Assembly: GCA_019415435.1 (NCBI GenBank)
Contig: DXZE01000027.1
Location: 1-27,932, forward strand
Origin: Erysipelotrichaceae bacterium
GTDB lineage: Bacteria; Bacillota_I; Bacilli_A; Erysipelotrichales; Erysipelotrichaceae
DNA: 27,932 bases
Reading direction: 5' to 3'
Part shown: piece after piece, positions 16,692 to 23,200 of the stretch
How positions within the stretch are numbered: the first letter of the stretch is position 1
How the letters are laid out: the number at the start of each line of letters is the position of its first letter
Made by a program: the position numbers and the translations under genes
The notes under the pieces: generated by a model
Told to the model about the DNA's origin: nothing
Databases searched by the model: none
What the model saw: the letters and a program-made list of their open reading frames with translations, nothing else

Positions 16692-17051
16692 ATGAAGTAT
16701 GACACAAGTATGCCGATTTATCTGCAGGTTGTGCATCAGATTGAGAAAGAGATTGCATCCGGCAAACGCAAGCCAGGTGAGAAGATGCCTTCGACGCGTG
16801 ATCTGGCCCTGGCGTTCCAGATCAATCCGAACACAGCAGCGCGGGTATATCAGGTGTTGGAAGGTGAGCATATCTGTATGACAAGAAGAGGCCTTGGCAC
16901 ATTTGTCAGTGAAGATCAGGAAATGATTTCCGCCATCCGCATACAGATTGCCAGAGAAGCCATTGCTGCACTGAAAAGAAGTCTCAGTCAGCTTGGCTAT
17001 GGTGAAGATGAGATGATGCAAATGATAAAGGAGAATTGGAAAGATGCTTGA
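16692..17051 (+). CDS. GntR-family repressor, YtrA subfamily
   Basis: Small cytosolic DNA-binding regulator of about 119 residues, the usual length of the YtrA subfamily. The N-terminal winged helix has PIYLQVVHQIEKEIASGKRK, then GEKMPSTRDLALAFQINPNT with ARVYQVLE, and the wing RRGLGTFVSED. The short helical C-terminus serves for dimerisation and has no ligand domain. The start at 16692 fits GAGGA six bases upstream; an ATG at 16686 would abut the binding site. The stop overlaps the ATPase start by eight bases. In this family the repressor controls its own ABC operon, often in response to cell-envelope antibiotics. The inducer here is unknown. Confidence 0.92.
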   Translation: MKYDTSMPIYLQVVHQIEKEIASGKRKPGEKMPSTRDLALAFQINPNTAARVYQVLEGEHICMTRRGLGTFVSEDQEMISAIRIQIAREAIAALKRSLSQLGYGEDEMMQMIKENWKDA

Positions 17052-17730
17052 AACAAATCATTTGACGAAGAAGTTTCTGAATACGACGGCACTGGATGAT
17101 GTGTCGTTCACAATTGAGCCGGGCTGGATCTACGCTTTGCTTGGACCGAATGGATCCGGCAAGACGACCTGGATGAAGATTGCGGCAGGGTTATGCCGGC
17201 CGACATCGGGAGAAGTGCTGTATGAAGGTGCACCGGTTGGTGTCCAAAGCCGGAAACATATTGCCTATATGAGTACGGAATCCTTCTTCTATGACTGGAT
17301 GAATGTGCAGGATGTCAGAACGTGGTTTGCGGATTTCTTTGATGATTTTGATCCGGCCAGGTTTGATGATCTGATTCAGAAGATGCAGCTGCCGGTGGAT
17401 CGCAAGCTGAAGACTATGTCTTCGGGTATGCTGGCAAAGCTGAAGACAGCTGCTGTGTTATCGAGGCAGGCAAAGGTTTACCTGCTGGATGAGCCGCTCA
17501 ATGGCATTGATCTGCTATCGCGTGATGTCATCATGGAGACGATCATCTCAGCTTCACAGCCGGATGCGGCCATTGTCATTTCCAGCCATCTGGTGGAGGA
17601 GCTGGAACAGTATGTAACCAATGCTGTCTTTATTCACAACGGTCATCTGATCAAAACAGTTGACTCTGAGGATGTCAGAAGCGAAGAGCATGATTCGCTG
17701 GCGGATCTGTACCGCGAAATCATGAAGTAA
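17044..17730 (+). CDS. ABC transporter ATP-binding protein (YtrB-like)
   Basis: Nucleotide-binding subunit of 228 residues. It has Walker A LLGPNGSGKTT (residues ~33-43), Walker B VYLLDEPLNGIDLLS and H-loop IVISSHLVEELEQY. The signature loop is degenerate, MSSGMLAKLKTAA instead of LSGGQ; a reduced signature of this sort is usual in YtrB-type ATPases. The binding site AAAGGAG lies inside the repressor gene, so the two are co-translated. The membrane subunit starts 14 bases downstream. Together they probably form a small envelope-stress ABC complex. Confidence 0.9.
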   Translation: MLETNHLTKKFLNTTALDDVSFTIEPGWIYALLGPNGSGKTTWMKIAAGLCRPTSGEVLYEGAPVGVQSRKHIAYMSTESFFYDWMNVQDVRTWFADFFDDFDPARFDDLIQKMQLPVDRKLKTMSSGMLAKLKTAAVLSRQAKVYLLDEPLNGIDLLSRDVIMETIISASQPDAAIVISSHLVEELEQYVTNAVFIHNGHLIKTVDSEDVRSEEHDSLADLYREIMK

Positions 17731-17744
17731 GAGAGGAAGAACAC

Positions 17745-18464
17745 ATGGGAAAATTATTGAAATATGAGTTTCGCAAAACAAGGAATCTGAAACTTGTCAT
17801 CATCGTGCTCGCCTGCCTGTTTGAGGCTGTACTGCTGGTGGGAATGCGTCCGGGCAGCCTCATCAGAGGCGACCGGACTGTAGTCATCGGCACGATGGGA
17901 CTGTTCTTCACCGCCGGAATCGGCATGGCCATCATTGCCATCTATTCCACTGTGATTCTTTACCGGGATCTCAATACCAGACAAAGCTATATGCTGTTTC
18001 TGACCCCGCATTCTTCCTGGGAGATTCTTGGTGCCAAGTTCATCGAAAACCTCGTCTCCTTCTTTGTGATGGGACTCTTCTTCCTGCTGCTTGCTCTTCT
18101 GGATATGCGTATGGCAATGAAGTACATTCCTGACCTTTCCTTCTCTGTATTGATCAATTCGATTGATCCTGACAGCCTGCAATTCAGTGATATTGCCGGC
18201 GCACTGCTCTATGGCGTACTGGAAATGCTTGCCTGGGTTCTGGCCGCCTTCAATGCGGTCATCATTCAGGCAGCGCTCTTCAATGGCAAAAAATACGGCG
18301 GCTGGCTGGCCTTCCTGCTGTTCATTGTGATCGCATACCTGCAGGTCTGGATGAGTGCAGAACTGGTAACTTCCTTTGCGTCCGGCATTGCTCTGGCATC
18401 TGTATGGGCAGCCGGCCTGTATGCACTGGGCGGCTGGATCATGCAGGAAAAACTATCGGTATAG
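17745..18464 (+). CDS. ABC transporter membrane subunit of the GntR operon
   Basis: Integral membrane protein of 239 residues with six predicted hydrophobic helices (about residues 16-33, 46-72, 100-122, 150-180, 190-208 and 212-232). The start MGKLLKYEFRKTRNLKL is the typical amphipathic entry of ABC-2-like permeases. The motif YRDLNTRQSYMLFLTPHSSW matches the loop after helix 2 seen in these small permeases, where it precedes the next membrane segment. GAGGAAG lies 8 bases before the ATG. It partners the ATPase directly upstream. Its stop codon is two bases from the start of the winged-helix gene, so the last gene is probably translated by coupling. Confidence 0.85.
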   Translation: MGKLLKYEFRKTRNLKLVIIVLACLFEAVLLVGMRPGSLIRGDRTVVIGTMGLFFTAGIGMAIIAIYSTVILYRDLNTRQSYMLFLTPHSSWEILGAKFIENLVSFFVMGLFFLLLALLDMRMAMKYIPDLSFSVLINSIDPDSLQFSDIAGALLYGVLEMLAWVLAAFNAVIIQAALFNGKKYGGWLAFLLFIVIAYLQVWMSAELVTSFASGIALASVWAAGLYALGGWIMQEKLSV

Positions 18465-18466
18465 CC

Positions 18467-18748
18467 ATGATCTTTCTGAATCCGAATCAGCAGAGTGTCT
18501 CCGCCAACGGTAAAAGCAGTCATCTGACTCCCAAGGATTTTCAGATCCTGCACTTTCTGATGTCTCATCCCGGATGCACCTTTTCACCCGAAGAGATTTT
18601 CCGCCATACCAGGCAGGAAGAACCGTTTGAAGTAAGGCCGATCATCTCTGTCCATATCCGTCATATTCGTGAAAAGATTGAAGTGAATCCATCCCGTCCC
18701 GTGCATGTCCACTATGATATGGGACTGGGCTATCGGTTCAACGCCTGA
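18467..18748 (+). CDS. Stand-alone OmpR-type winged-helix DNA-binding protein
   Basis: A protein of 93 residues that consists only of a trans_reg_C (OmpR/PhoB) effector domain. It contains LTPKDFQILHFLMSHPGCTF with SPEEIF, the recognition-helix stretch RPIISVHIRHIREKIEVNP and the wing VHYDMGLGYRF. There is no receiver domain, and the DNA upstream is the end of the permease gene, so this is not a simple truncation within view. The ATG follows the permease stop after two bases and lacks its own good binding site, which implies coupled translation. A terminator overlaps its stop codon. It is probably a second regulator carried by the ABC operon. Its target is not evident. Confidence 0.8.
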   Translation: MIFLNPNQQSVSANGKSSHLTPKDFQILHFLMSHPGCTFSPEEIFRHTRQEEPFEVRPIISVHIRHIREKIEVNPSRPVHVHYDMGLGYRFNA

Positions 18749-18775
18749 GGAAATCATACCGATTTCCTCTTTTTT
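18747..18775 (+). terminator. Terminator of the GntR-ABC-winged-helix operon
   Basis: A perfect 9-pair stem GAGGAAATC / GATTTCCTC with loop ATACC is followed by TTTTTT. It starts within the stop codon of the winged-helix gene, so the four genes form one sharply bounded unit. Confidence 0.85.
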
Positions 18776-18782
18776 ATATCCC

Positions 18783-19580
18783 GAATTTACACTGTAACTG
18801 CAACAACCTGAAATGAGTAATAAAAGCAGCACAAGGTATTCATTACAATGAGGTTTGCATAGACAACATTGAAAGGAAAACCATGTGCTGCAGTAAACAT
18901 CTTACGTTAGTAGGGAGAGAAATGATTCTGAAGTTTCGTGCCATAGGCTGTTCTATGACTGAAATCGCGCAGCGTCTGGGCAGAAATAAGGCAACTGTTT
19001 CAAGAAAACTGCAGCGTAACAGTATCAATGGCATATATTCCCGCAGTGGCAGAGGAGTTATATCAGGAACGCCGCGGGCAGATACGGATCAGTCATGAAA
19101 TAGATGAAAGGCCGGCATCAGCTGATAAAAGTAGCCGTCTGAGAGACTGGGAAGGAGATACGGTTGCCGCTGTAACGGGAAAAGCTTGTATTGTTACGCT
19201 GGTGGATCGGAAAAGCAAATGAGAAAAAGGCTGATCCAGTCAATAAAGTAATGATTCAAGTTCTGAAGGATCAGCCTTTGAAATCAATCACTTCGGATCG
19301 AAGAAAGGAATTCAGTAGGCACAGCGAAGTGACTGCGGCACTTGATGGTGTGCAATTCTACTTTCCCCGTCCGCTTCATCCATGGCAAAGAGGTACGAAA
19401 GAAAATACAAATGGCCTTCTGAGAGAATACTTTCCGAAAGGAAAAGATTTGATGGATATTACGGACGACTACATACAGAGCAAAATTGATGAACTGAATA
19501 AACGTCCTCGCAAATGTCTTGGATACAAAACGCCGTATGAAGTTTATTATTCAACATCGTTGCATTTGACTTGAAAATTC
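18783..19580 (+). mobile_element. Decayed IS30-family insertion sequence
   Basis: Imperfect terminal repeats (about 16 of 22 matching) begin GAATTT at 18783-18804 and end as the complement at 19559-19580. They enclose a broken IS30-type transposase gene. The right repeat overlaps the end of the coding region. At about 800 bases the element is shorter than a normal IS30 member (about 1.0-1.2 kb), in line with the internal deletion seen in the protein. Confidence 0.65.
18883..19574 (+). pseudogene. IS30-family transposase, frameshifted and internally deleted
   Basis: Three plus-strand frames carry successive parts of one IS30-type transposase. First is the N-terminal helix-turn-helix LTLVGREMILKFRAIGCSMT with GRNKATVSRKLQRNS. 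After a one-base loss near 19040 come PAVAEELYQERRG and SHEIDERPASADKSSR with RDWEGDTVAAVTGKACIVTL, which holds the first catalytic Asp region. After a second frameshift near 19215 come KADPVNKVMIQVLKDQPLKS, then FPRPLHPWQRGTKENTNGLL with REYFPKG and NKRPRKCLGYKTPYEV. Residues between ERRG and ISHEID are missing. The gene is inactive. Confidence 0.88.
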
Positions 19581-19820
19581 GGGCATAAAAATTTCCGGAC
19601 GCTTTTAATGCATCCGGAATTTATTATTAATTCTGACATTTATCTCACAGCCACAACTATCCAGCATCTGACTCGGCAACTCAACTCTTACACTTTTTGC
19701 CCCTGGATAAGTTACTGCAGACTATTACCCGCTCCACCTGCCCCGGGACATATCGAAATCAGTTCACCTTCTGTGGAACGTTATCTATCAAAAACCAAGG
19801 CATAAAACTGAAATTTGTCT
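19581..19820. other. Intergenic region after the IS30 remnant
   Basis: It contains an imperfect hairpin AAATTTCCGGA...TCCGGAATTT (19589-19623) and copy 1 of repeat family 2 (19630-19709). No gene was recognised. A minus-strand frame just beyond the membrane-protein stop is open for about twenty codons (GELISICPGAGGAGNSLQ), but nothing supports it as a gene. Confidence 0.45.
19630..19709. repeat. Intergenic repeat family 2, copy 1
   Basis: It aligns with 27475-27566 in the same orientation. The first ~65 bases match at about 80%, sharing ATTCTGACAT, TATCTCACAGCCACA and ATCT.ACTCG.CAACTCA. A further ~20 bases (CTTTTTGC...TGGAT) match after a 10-base insertion in the other copy. Confidence 0.7.
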
Positions 19821-20474
19821 TTATCCCCAATGTGCCATTGCCAGTTGATAAATATAGGCGATAACCACAGATAAGCTGAGTTCAATAGCATATTCTTTTG
19901 GTTTTCTTCGCAAGAGGATTACACCGATTAACCATGTAAGCACTTCCAAAGAATGATACACATAAAAGCCTTGGGTGATATTAAGATTAAATGCTTGTGC
20001 AAACAAAATACCAATAATCACGCTTGATATGATTACTGCAATGGTTCCGTTCCCTTTAGCATACCAACATATATATGCCATAAAGAATGAAGCAAAAGCA
20101 ATCACCATCCACATCATCATATAGGTTCTCGGCAAGAACCCCAAAACATAATTACAATAAAGATAGTACCCAGCCAACATGCTTATGAAGAAAATAAACG
20201 TGTTAATAGCAGCCCTCAGCGGAGATTCGGAATACACAGAAATTATCGTTCCAAGTAAAATCCATATTGCTAATCGTCCAAAATAGTTTCCAATATCCAG
20301 TTGCTGTAATATCAAAGGAAGATTACTTCCCCCTGTGCCATCTATCCATTTCTGTAAGATACCAAGGAGAAAGCCTAACGTAATTATTCCTAACGTAATG
20401 ATTATCTGCCTTTTGAACGGCACAATTTTACTCGACTTTCTAATCTGTTCAAAATACGCTTTGATTTTCCTCAC
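19821..20474 (-). CDS. Multi-pass membrane protein of unknown function (DUF6518-like)
   Basis: Integral membrane protein of about 215 residues with seven hydrophobic segments. A short basic N-terminus (YFEQIRKSSKIVPFKRQ) is followed by IIITLGIITLGFLLGILQKW and the loop IDGTGGSNLPLILQQLDIGN, which is typical of a Firmicute family I associate with DUF6518. A strong binding site GGAGGTGAGG lies eight bases before ATC AAA GCG at 20465, the expected place of the start codon. ATC is not a normal start. The coordinates use the nearest GTG, which sits too close to the binding site. The frame stays open to a TTG at 20525. The gene may thus be poorly translated or silent. An upstream TTGACC-like promoter lies in repeat family 1. 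Confidence 0.65.
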   Translation of the reverse strand: MRKIKAYFEQIRKSSKIVPFKRQIIITLGIITLGFLLGILQKWIDGTGGSNLPLILQQLDIGNYFGRLAIWILLGTIISVYSESPLRAAINTFIFFISMLAGYYLYCNYVLGFLPRTYMMMWMVIAFASFFMAYICWYAKGNGTIAVIISSVIIGILFAQAFNLNITQGFYVYHSLEVLTWLIGVILLRRKPKEYAIELSLSVVIAYIYQLAMAHWG

Positions 20475-20548
20475 CTCCAAGAAATTGGAATTTGCCGCTC
20501 CGTCAAACTGAGAGCTGACAACCAATCACTCTACCGTTCATACGATGC

Positions 20549-20634
20549 AATAATTTCTGATTTTTTTCTATAGGTCAACTCTTGCGGAAAGTTTATTAAG
20601 TAGATATATCTGTTTTTTCCACAGACGCATTTCA
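20549..20634. repeat. Intergenic repeat family 1, copy 2
   Basis: Second copy of the ~85-base sequence at 16226-16310. On the minus strand it supplies TTGACC (20568-20573) and, after about 17 bases, an AATTAT-like -10. It thus lies where the promoter of the membrane-protein gene at 19821-20474 should be. Confidence 0.7.
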
Positions 20635-20700
20635 TTCAATATGATAACATATAGGTTTATCCAGCCAACAAAGAAAAGCCGAACCGGTTCGTCTTTTTCC

Positions 20701-20729
20701 TTGTGATTATGATAAAGTAATGATATTAT
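20701..20729 (+). promoter_or_regulatory. Promoter of the toxin-antitoxin operon
   Basis: TTGTGA (20701-20706), a 17-base spacer and TATTAT (20724-20729) precede the antitoxin gene, with AAAGGAG at 20739-20745. A small palindrome CGAACCGGTTCG followed by a T-rich run just upstream (about 20681-20699) may end transcription coming from the left. Confidence 0.6.
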
Positions 20730-20753
20730 ACTGATAACAAAGGAGTAATAACT

Positions 20754-21020
20754 ATGATCAACATCCGTCCTGTATCTGATCTCAGAAACAAATTCCCTGA
20801 GCTTGAAGAAACTGTCATGGAATCAAATGAACCAGTCTTTCTCACGAAAAACGGTTATGGTACCATGGTACTGTTAAGCATCGAACAATACTCCGCGCTC
20901 ACCGACGATACAGAACGTAAGCTTGACGAAGCCGATGCAGCAGCAGCGAAATCGGACAGGCGATACTCCGAAGCGGAAGTCTTCGGCAGAGTAAGGAGCC
21001 GCATCCGTGAAAAAGTATAA
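20754..21020 (+). CDS. Type II antitoxin, Phd/YefM family
   Basis: Antitoxin of 88 residues. The N-terminal DNA-binding and dimerisation fold has INIRPVSDLRNKFPELEETV followed by NEPVFLTKNGYGTMVLLSIE, both standard for Phd/YefM proteins. The C-terminal helix-rich part (DEADAAAAKSDRRYSEAEVF) is the toxin-neutralising segment. AAAGGAG lies eight bases before the ATG. The toxin gene overlaps the last 14 bases. The protein normally represses its own operon with the toxin as co-repressor. Confidence 0.92.
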   Translation: MINIRPVSDLRNKFPELEETVMESNEPVFLTKNGYGTMVLLSIEQYSALTDDTERKLDEADAAAAKSDRRYSEAEVFGRVRSRIREKV

Positions 21021-21321
21021 GCTGTCGTTTCTTCCCCTTTTTGAAGAAGATCTGAATGAGATTGTGGATTATATCACAACAGATCTCCAGAACCCAAGCG
21101 CCGCAGATCGTCTGGTTGATGACATCGAATCTGCAATTCGGAATCGGCTTGAAGCACCACTGTCATATGTGCCGTTTCACTCATCCAAGAAACGACTACA
21201 TCCATATTACAGAATCAACGTGAGAAACTTCTCAGTTTTTTATGTCGTCATCGATGACACTATGGAAGTGCGACGTGTTCTATATTCCAAACGTGATCTA
21301 GATAATCTGCTGAGCGACTGA
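21007..21321 (+). CDS. Type II toxin, RelE/ParE superfamily
   Basis: Toxin of 104 residues starting at GTG 21007 with AAGGAG nine bases upstream inside the antitoxin gene. The family layout is present: YKLSFLPLFEEDLNEIVDYI, a helical hairpin with PSAADRLVDDIESAI, then YRINVRNFSVFYVVIDDTME and VRRVLYSKRDLDNLL. Sequence alone does not decide between mRNA cleavage (RelE) and gyrase poisoning (ParE). No disabling change is seen and the antitoxin is intact, so the pair is probably active. Confidence 0.9.
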   Translation: MKKYKLSFLPLFEEDLNEIVDYITTDLQNPSAADRLVDDIESAIRNRLEAPLSYVPFHSSKKRLHPYYRINVRNFSVFYVVIDDTMEVRRVLYSKRDLDNLLSD

Positions 21322-21371
21322 TTTCAATAATGGCCAACCAGACCAACTTTCACATTTTCCCTGACAGAAAA

Positions 21372-21409
21372 GCGGCACCCGCCTCTCTTTTCAGAAAGAC
21401 GGATGCCGC
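21372..21409 (-). terminator. Hairpin between toxin gene and tetR
   Basis: GCGGCACCCGCCT pairs imperfectly with AGACGGATGCCGC (21372-21384 with 21397-21409). On the minus strand it is followed by TTTTCTG. It may serve the toxin transcript from one side and the minus-strand transcript from the other. Confidence 0.5.
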
Positions 21410-21445
21410 AGAAATTGCTTAAACACGGGCTTTATAGCCACTTTT

Positions 21446-21510
21446 TCAATTTGTCCTCGTTAGTAGAGCAACTGTCTCCACGTGCCCCGAGACAGTGGAA
21501 AACATAATCA
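21446..21510 (-). pseudogene. Possible C-terminal remnant of a RlmD/RumA-type RNA methyltransferase
   Basis: A minus-strand frame ends MFSTVSGHVETVALLTRTN before TGA. The ending [DM]MFPxTxHVETVxLL is characteristic of 23S rRNA (uracil-5)-methyltransferases of the RumA/RlmD/TrmA family. Upstream codons (DVDFRYVSENRAKCWK) remain open but are not recognisably that family. This short match could be chance. The terminator at 21372-21409 would be its natural end. Confidence 0.3.
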
Positions 21511-21611
21511 CGCCGACCGACTGTCTGTGGGAACATTTCCAGCATTTGGCTCTGTTTTCGGAAACATATCGAAAATCCACGTCTCAAATGGGGAAAAAAT
21601 ATCTAAAGAAA

Positions 21612-22133
21612 TCAAAGCGACAAACTGGAATTTGCCTGCTTAAATAATGTTAACAACTCGCTCCCGGATTCCGGCATCCCACGCTTTATCCACTCGATCA
21701 TCCATCCGTAAATCCCATATGCCCAAAATGATTTCAAATAAGCTTCCAAATTTTCCATCTCATCCGTGATCTGTATAGTGTTCAAAATCGTTTCAAGCAT
21801 GACAGAGGCCATCCCGGCTTGATAAAGGATGGTGTAATATTCTTTATTTTCCCTGTAGAAATCAAAGAGGGATGGAAAGAGCGTTTCCGGGGAGGATTCA
21901 GGATTCGTTTCATAACGGCGTCCCCACTCTTTAATCAGACGGTCAGCCTCCTCTCTAAGAATGTCTTCCTTTGTTTGGTAGTTTCGATAAAACGAAACTC
22001 TGCCGACCTGCGCCTTCTGCGTCAATTCTTTGACAGAAATATCGGCGATGGATTTGTCCTTTAAAAGGTCTACCAATGCAGCTGTAATCTGCTTTTTCAC
22101 ATAAGAGTTTTTCTGCTCATTGTTCATATTCAT
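21612..22133 (-). CDS. TetR/AcrR-family transcriptional regulator
   Basis: Regulator of about 173 residues. The N-terminal helix-turn-helix domain (residues ~8-55) has KKQITAALVDLLKDKSIADI and SVKELTQKAQVGRVSFYRNY with the family's FYRxYxxKEDIL. The C-terminal domain has GIYGWMIEWIKRGMPES, the pattern of the TetR_C_8/DhaS-type group. The start at 22133 follows GGAGG by 13 bases, slightly long; an ATG at 22127 is an alternative. It is transcribed away from the two hydrolase genes and probably represses them from the shared 100-base spacer. Confidence 0.88.
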   Translation of the reverse strand: MNMNNEQKNSYVKKQITAALVDLLKDKSIADISVKELTQKAQVGRVSFYRNYQTKEDILREEADRLIKEWGRRYETNPESSPETLFPSLFDFYRENKEYYTILYQAGMASVMLETILNTIQITDEMENLEAYLKSFWAYGIYGWMIEWIKRGMPESGSELLTLFKQANSSLSL

Positions 22134-22156
22134 CTGATGAAACAAACCTCCATCTA

Positions 22157-22188
22157 TTGTATCATTTTCGTTGAAACACTTGTATCAT
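22157..22188. promoter_or_regulatory. Candidate operator in the tetR-hydrolase spacer
   Basis: TTGTATCAT occurs twice as a direct repeat (22157-22165 and 22180-22188), 23 bases apart, about two helical turns. A small inverted repeat TTTCGTTGAAA (22166-22176) lies between. TTGAAA at 22171 with a TTTGAT-like -10 17 bases on could be the hydrolase promoter. Confidence 0.4.
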
Positions 22189-22237
22189 CGATATTTGATT
22201 GTTACATTTATTTCTACAGTTTGTCAAGGAGGCCTTT

Positions 22238-23200
22238 ATGAAGAAGGTGATGAAAATCGTATTGATCCTGTCAGTGATCATTCTCTCGCTGGGCATCACT
22301 GCATTCTTTTATATTAAGTCCATGCTGCCGGATGGCGACGGGAACAACGACATTGTAGAGGGCTATTACAAGGACTTCAGATCGGATGCACCGCTGGAGA
22401 TGAAGTATTCTCAGCCCGGTTCTTATGAGACAGCCTACACAGAGTTTGCTTCTGATGATGAATCTATCCGTAAGATCCGGGTTTGGTACCCCAAAGACCT
22501 GGAAACGGGTGACAAGGTATGGCCAATGATCATGGTGGTTAATGCCAGCGGCACGCCAGCTTCTTCGTTCGAACCATTTTTCTCACGTTTAGCTTCCTGG
22601 GGCTTTATAGTGGTCGGAAACGAGGACGGGCAAACCGGAAATGGCGAGACGGCCTCCCTTACTCTGGACTTCATGCTGAATGTCCCTGCTGATAGCGTAT
22701 TATCAGGCAAGATCGACTATGAGAACATGGGCATTATCGGTTATTCCCAGGGCGGAGCTGGAGCAATATGCGCACTGACAAACTATGAAAACGGCAGGCA
22801 CTATAAGACCATTTTCACTGGAAGCGCAGCTTATCCCACGCTTGCAAAGAATATGGGCTGGGAATATGACACCTCCAAAATTACAGTGCCTTATTTCATG
22901 GCTGCCGGTACCGGAAAATCGGACGACTCCGGCAAAGACCCAGAGAAGGGCTTTGGCGGCGTTTCACCCTTATCCGCTCTTATGGAAAATTACGACAAAG
23001 TTACCGACAGCGTCATGAAGGTCCGCGGCAGAGCTAACGGTGCAGAGCACGAGCAGATGCTGATGCGCTCAGACGGCTACATGACTGCATGGATGCTTTA
23101 CAAGCTCACAGGTGATGAAGAAGCGGGTTCGGTATTCATTGGAAAAAATGCGGAGATCCTACATAACACCAACTGGCAGGATGTTGAAAAGAACAAATGA
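22238..23200 (+). CDS. Membrane-anchored alpha/beta hydrolase (cutinase/PET-hydrolase-like fold)
   Basis: Serine hydrolase of 320 residues. A single N-terminal hydrophobic segment (VMKIVLILSVIILSLGITAF) acts as signal anchor, leaving the enzyme outside the membrane. The nucleophile elbow is GYSQGG with Ser170. A likely catalytic His is His271 in GAEHEQML, and an Asp lies in the KSDDSGKD region. The start at 22238 has AAGGAGG five bases upstream and is preferred over an ATG 39 bases earlier. Its stop overlaps the start of the next hydrolase (ATGA), so the two are one operon opposite a TetR regulator. Substrates are not predictable; lipids or acyl esters are likely. Confidence 0.82.
   Translation: MKKVMKIVLILSVIILSLGITAFFYIKSMLPDGDGNNDIVEGYYKDFRSDAPLEMKYSQPGSYETAYTEFASDDESIRKIRVWYPKDLETGDKVWPMIMVVNASGTPASSFEPFFSRLASWGFIVVGNEDGQTGNGETASLTLDFMLNVPADSVLSGKIDYENMGIIGYSQGGAGAICALTNYENGRHYKTIFTGSAAYPTLAKNMGWEYDTSKITVPYFMAAGTGKSDDSGKDPEKGFGGVSPLSALMENYDKVTDSVMKVRGRANGAEHEQMLMRSDGYMTAWMLYKLTGDEEAGSVFIGKNAEILHNTNWQDVEKNK

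Noticed and set aside
16668..17021. Minus-strand frame of 117 codons opposite the GntR gene
   Set aside because: The plus-strand GntR protein has clear family motifs, promoter, operator and coupling. The antisense frame has none.
19710..19815. Short minus-strand frame GELISICPGAGGAGNSLQ behind the membrane-protein gene
   Set aside because: No start, no binding site and no recognised family; an in-frame stop separates it from the gene upstream.
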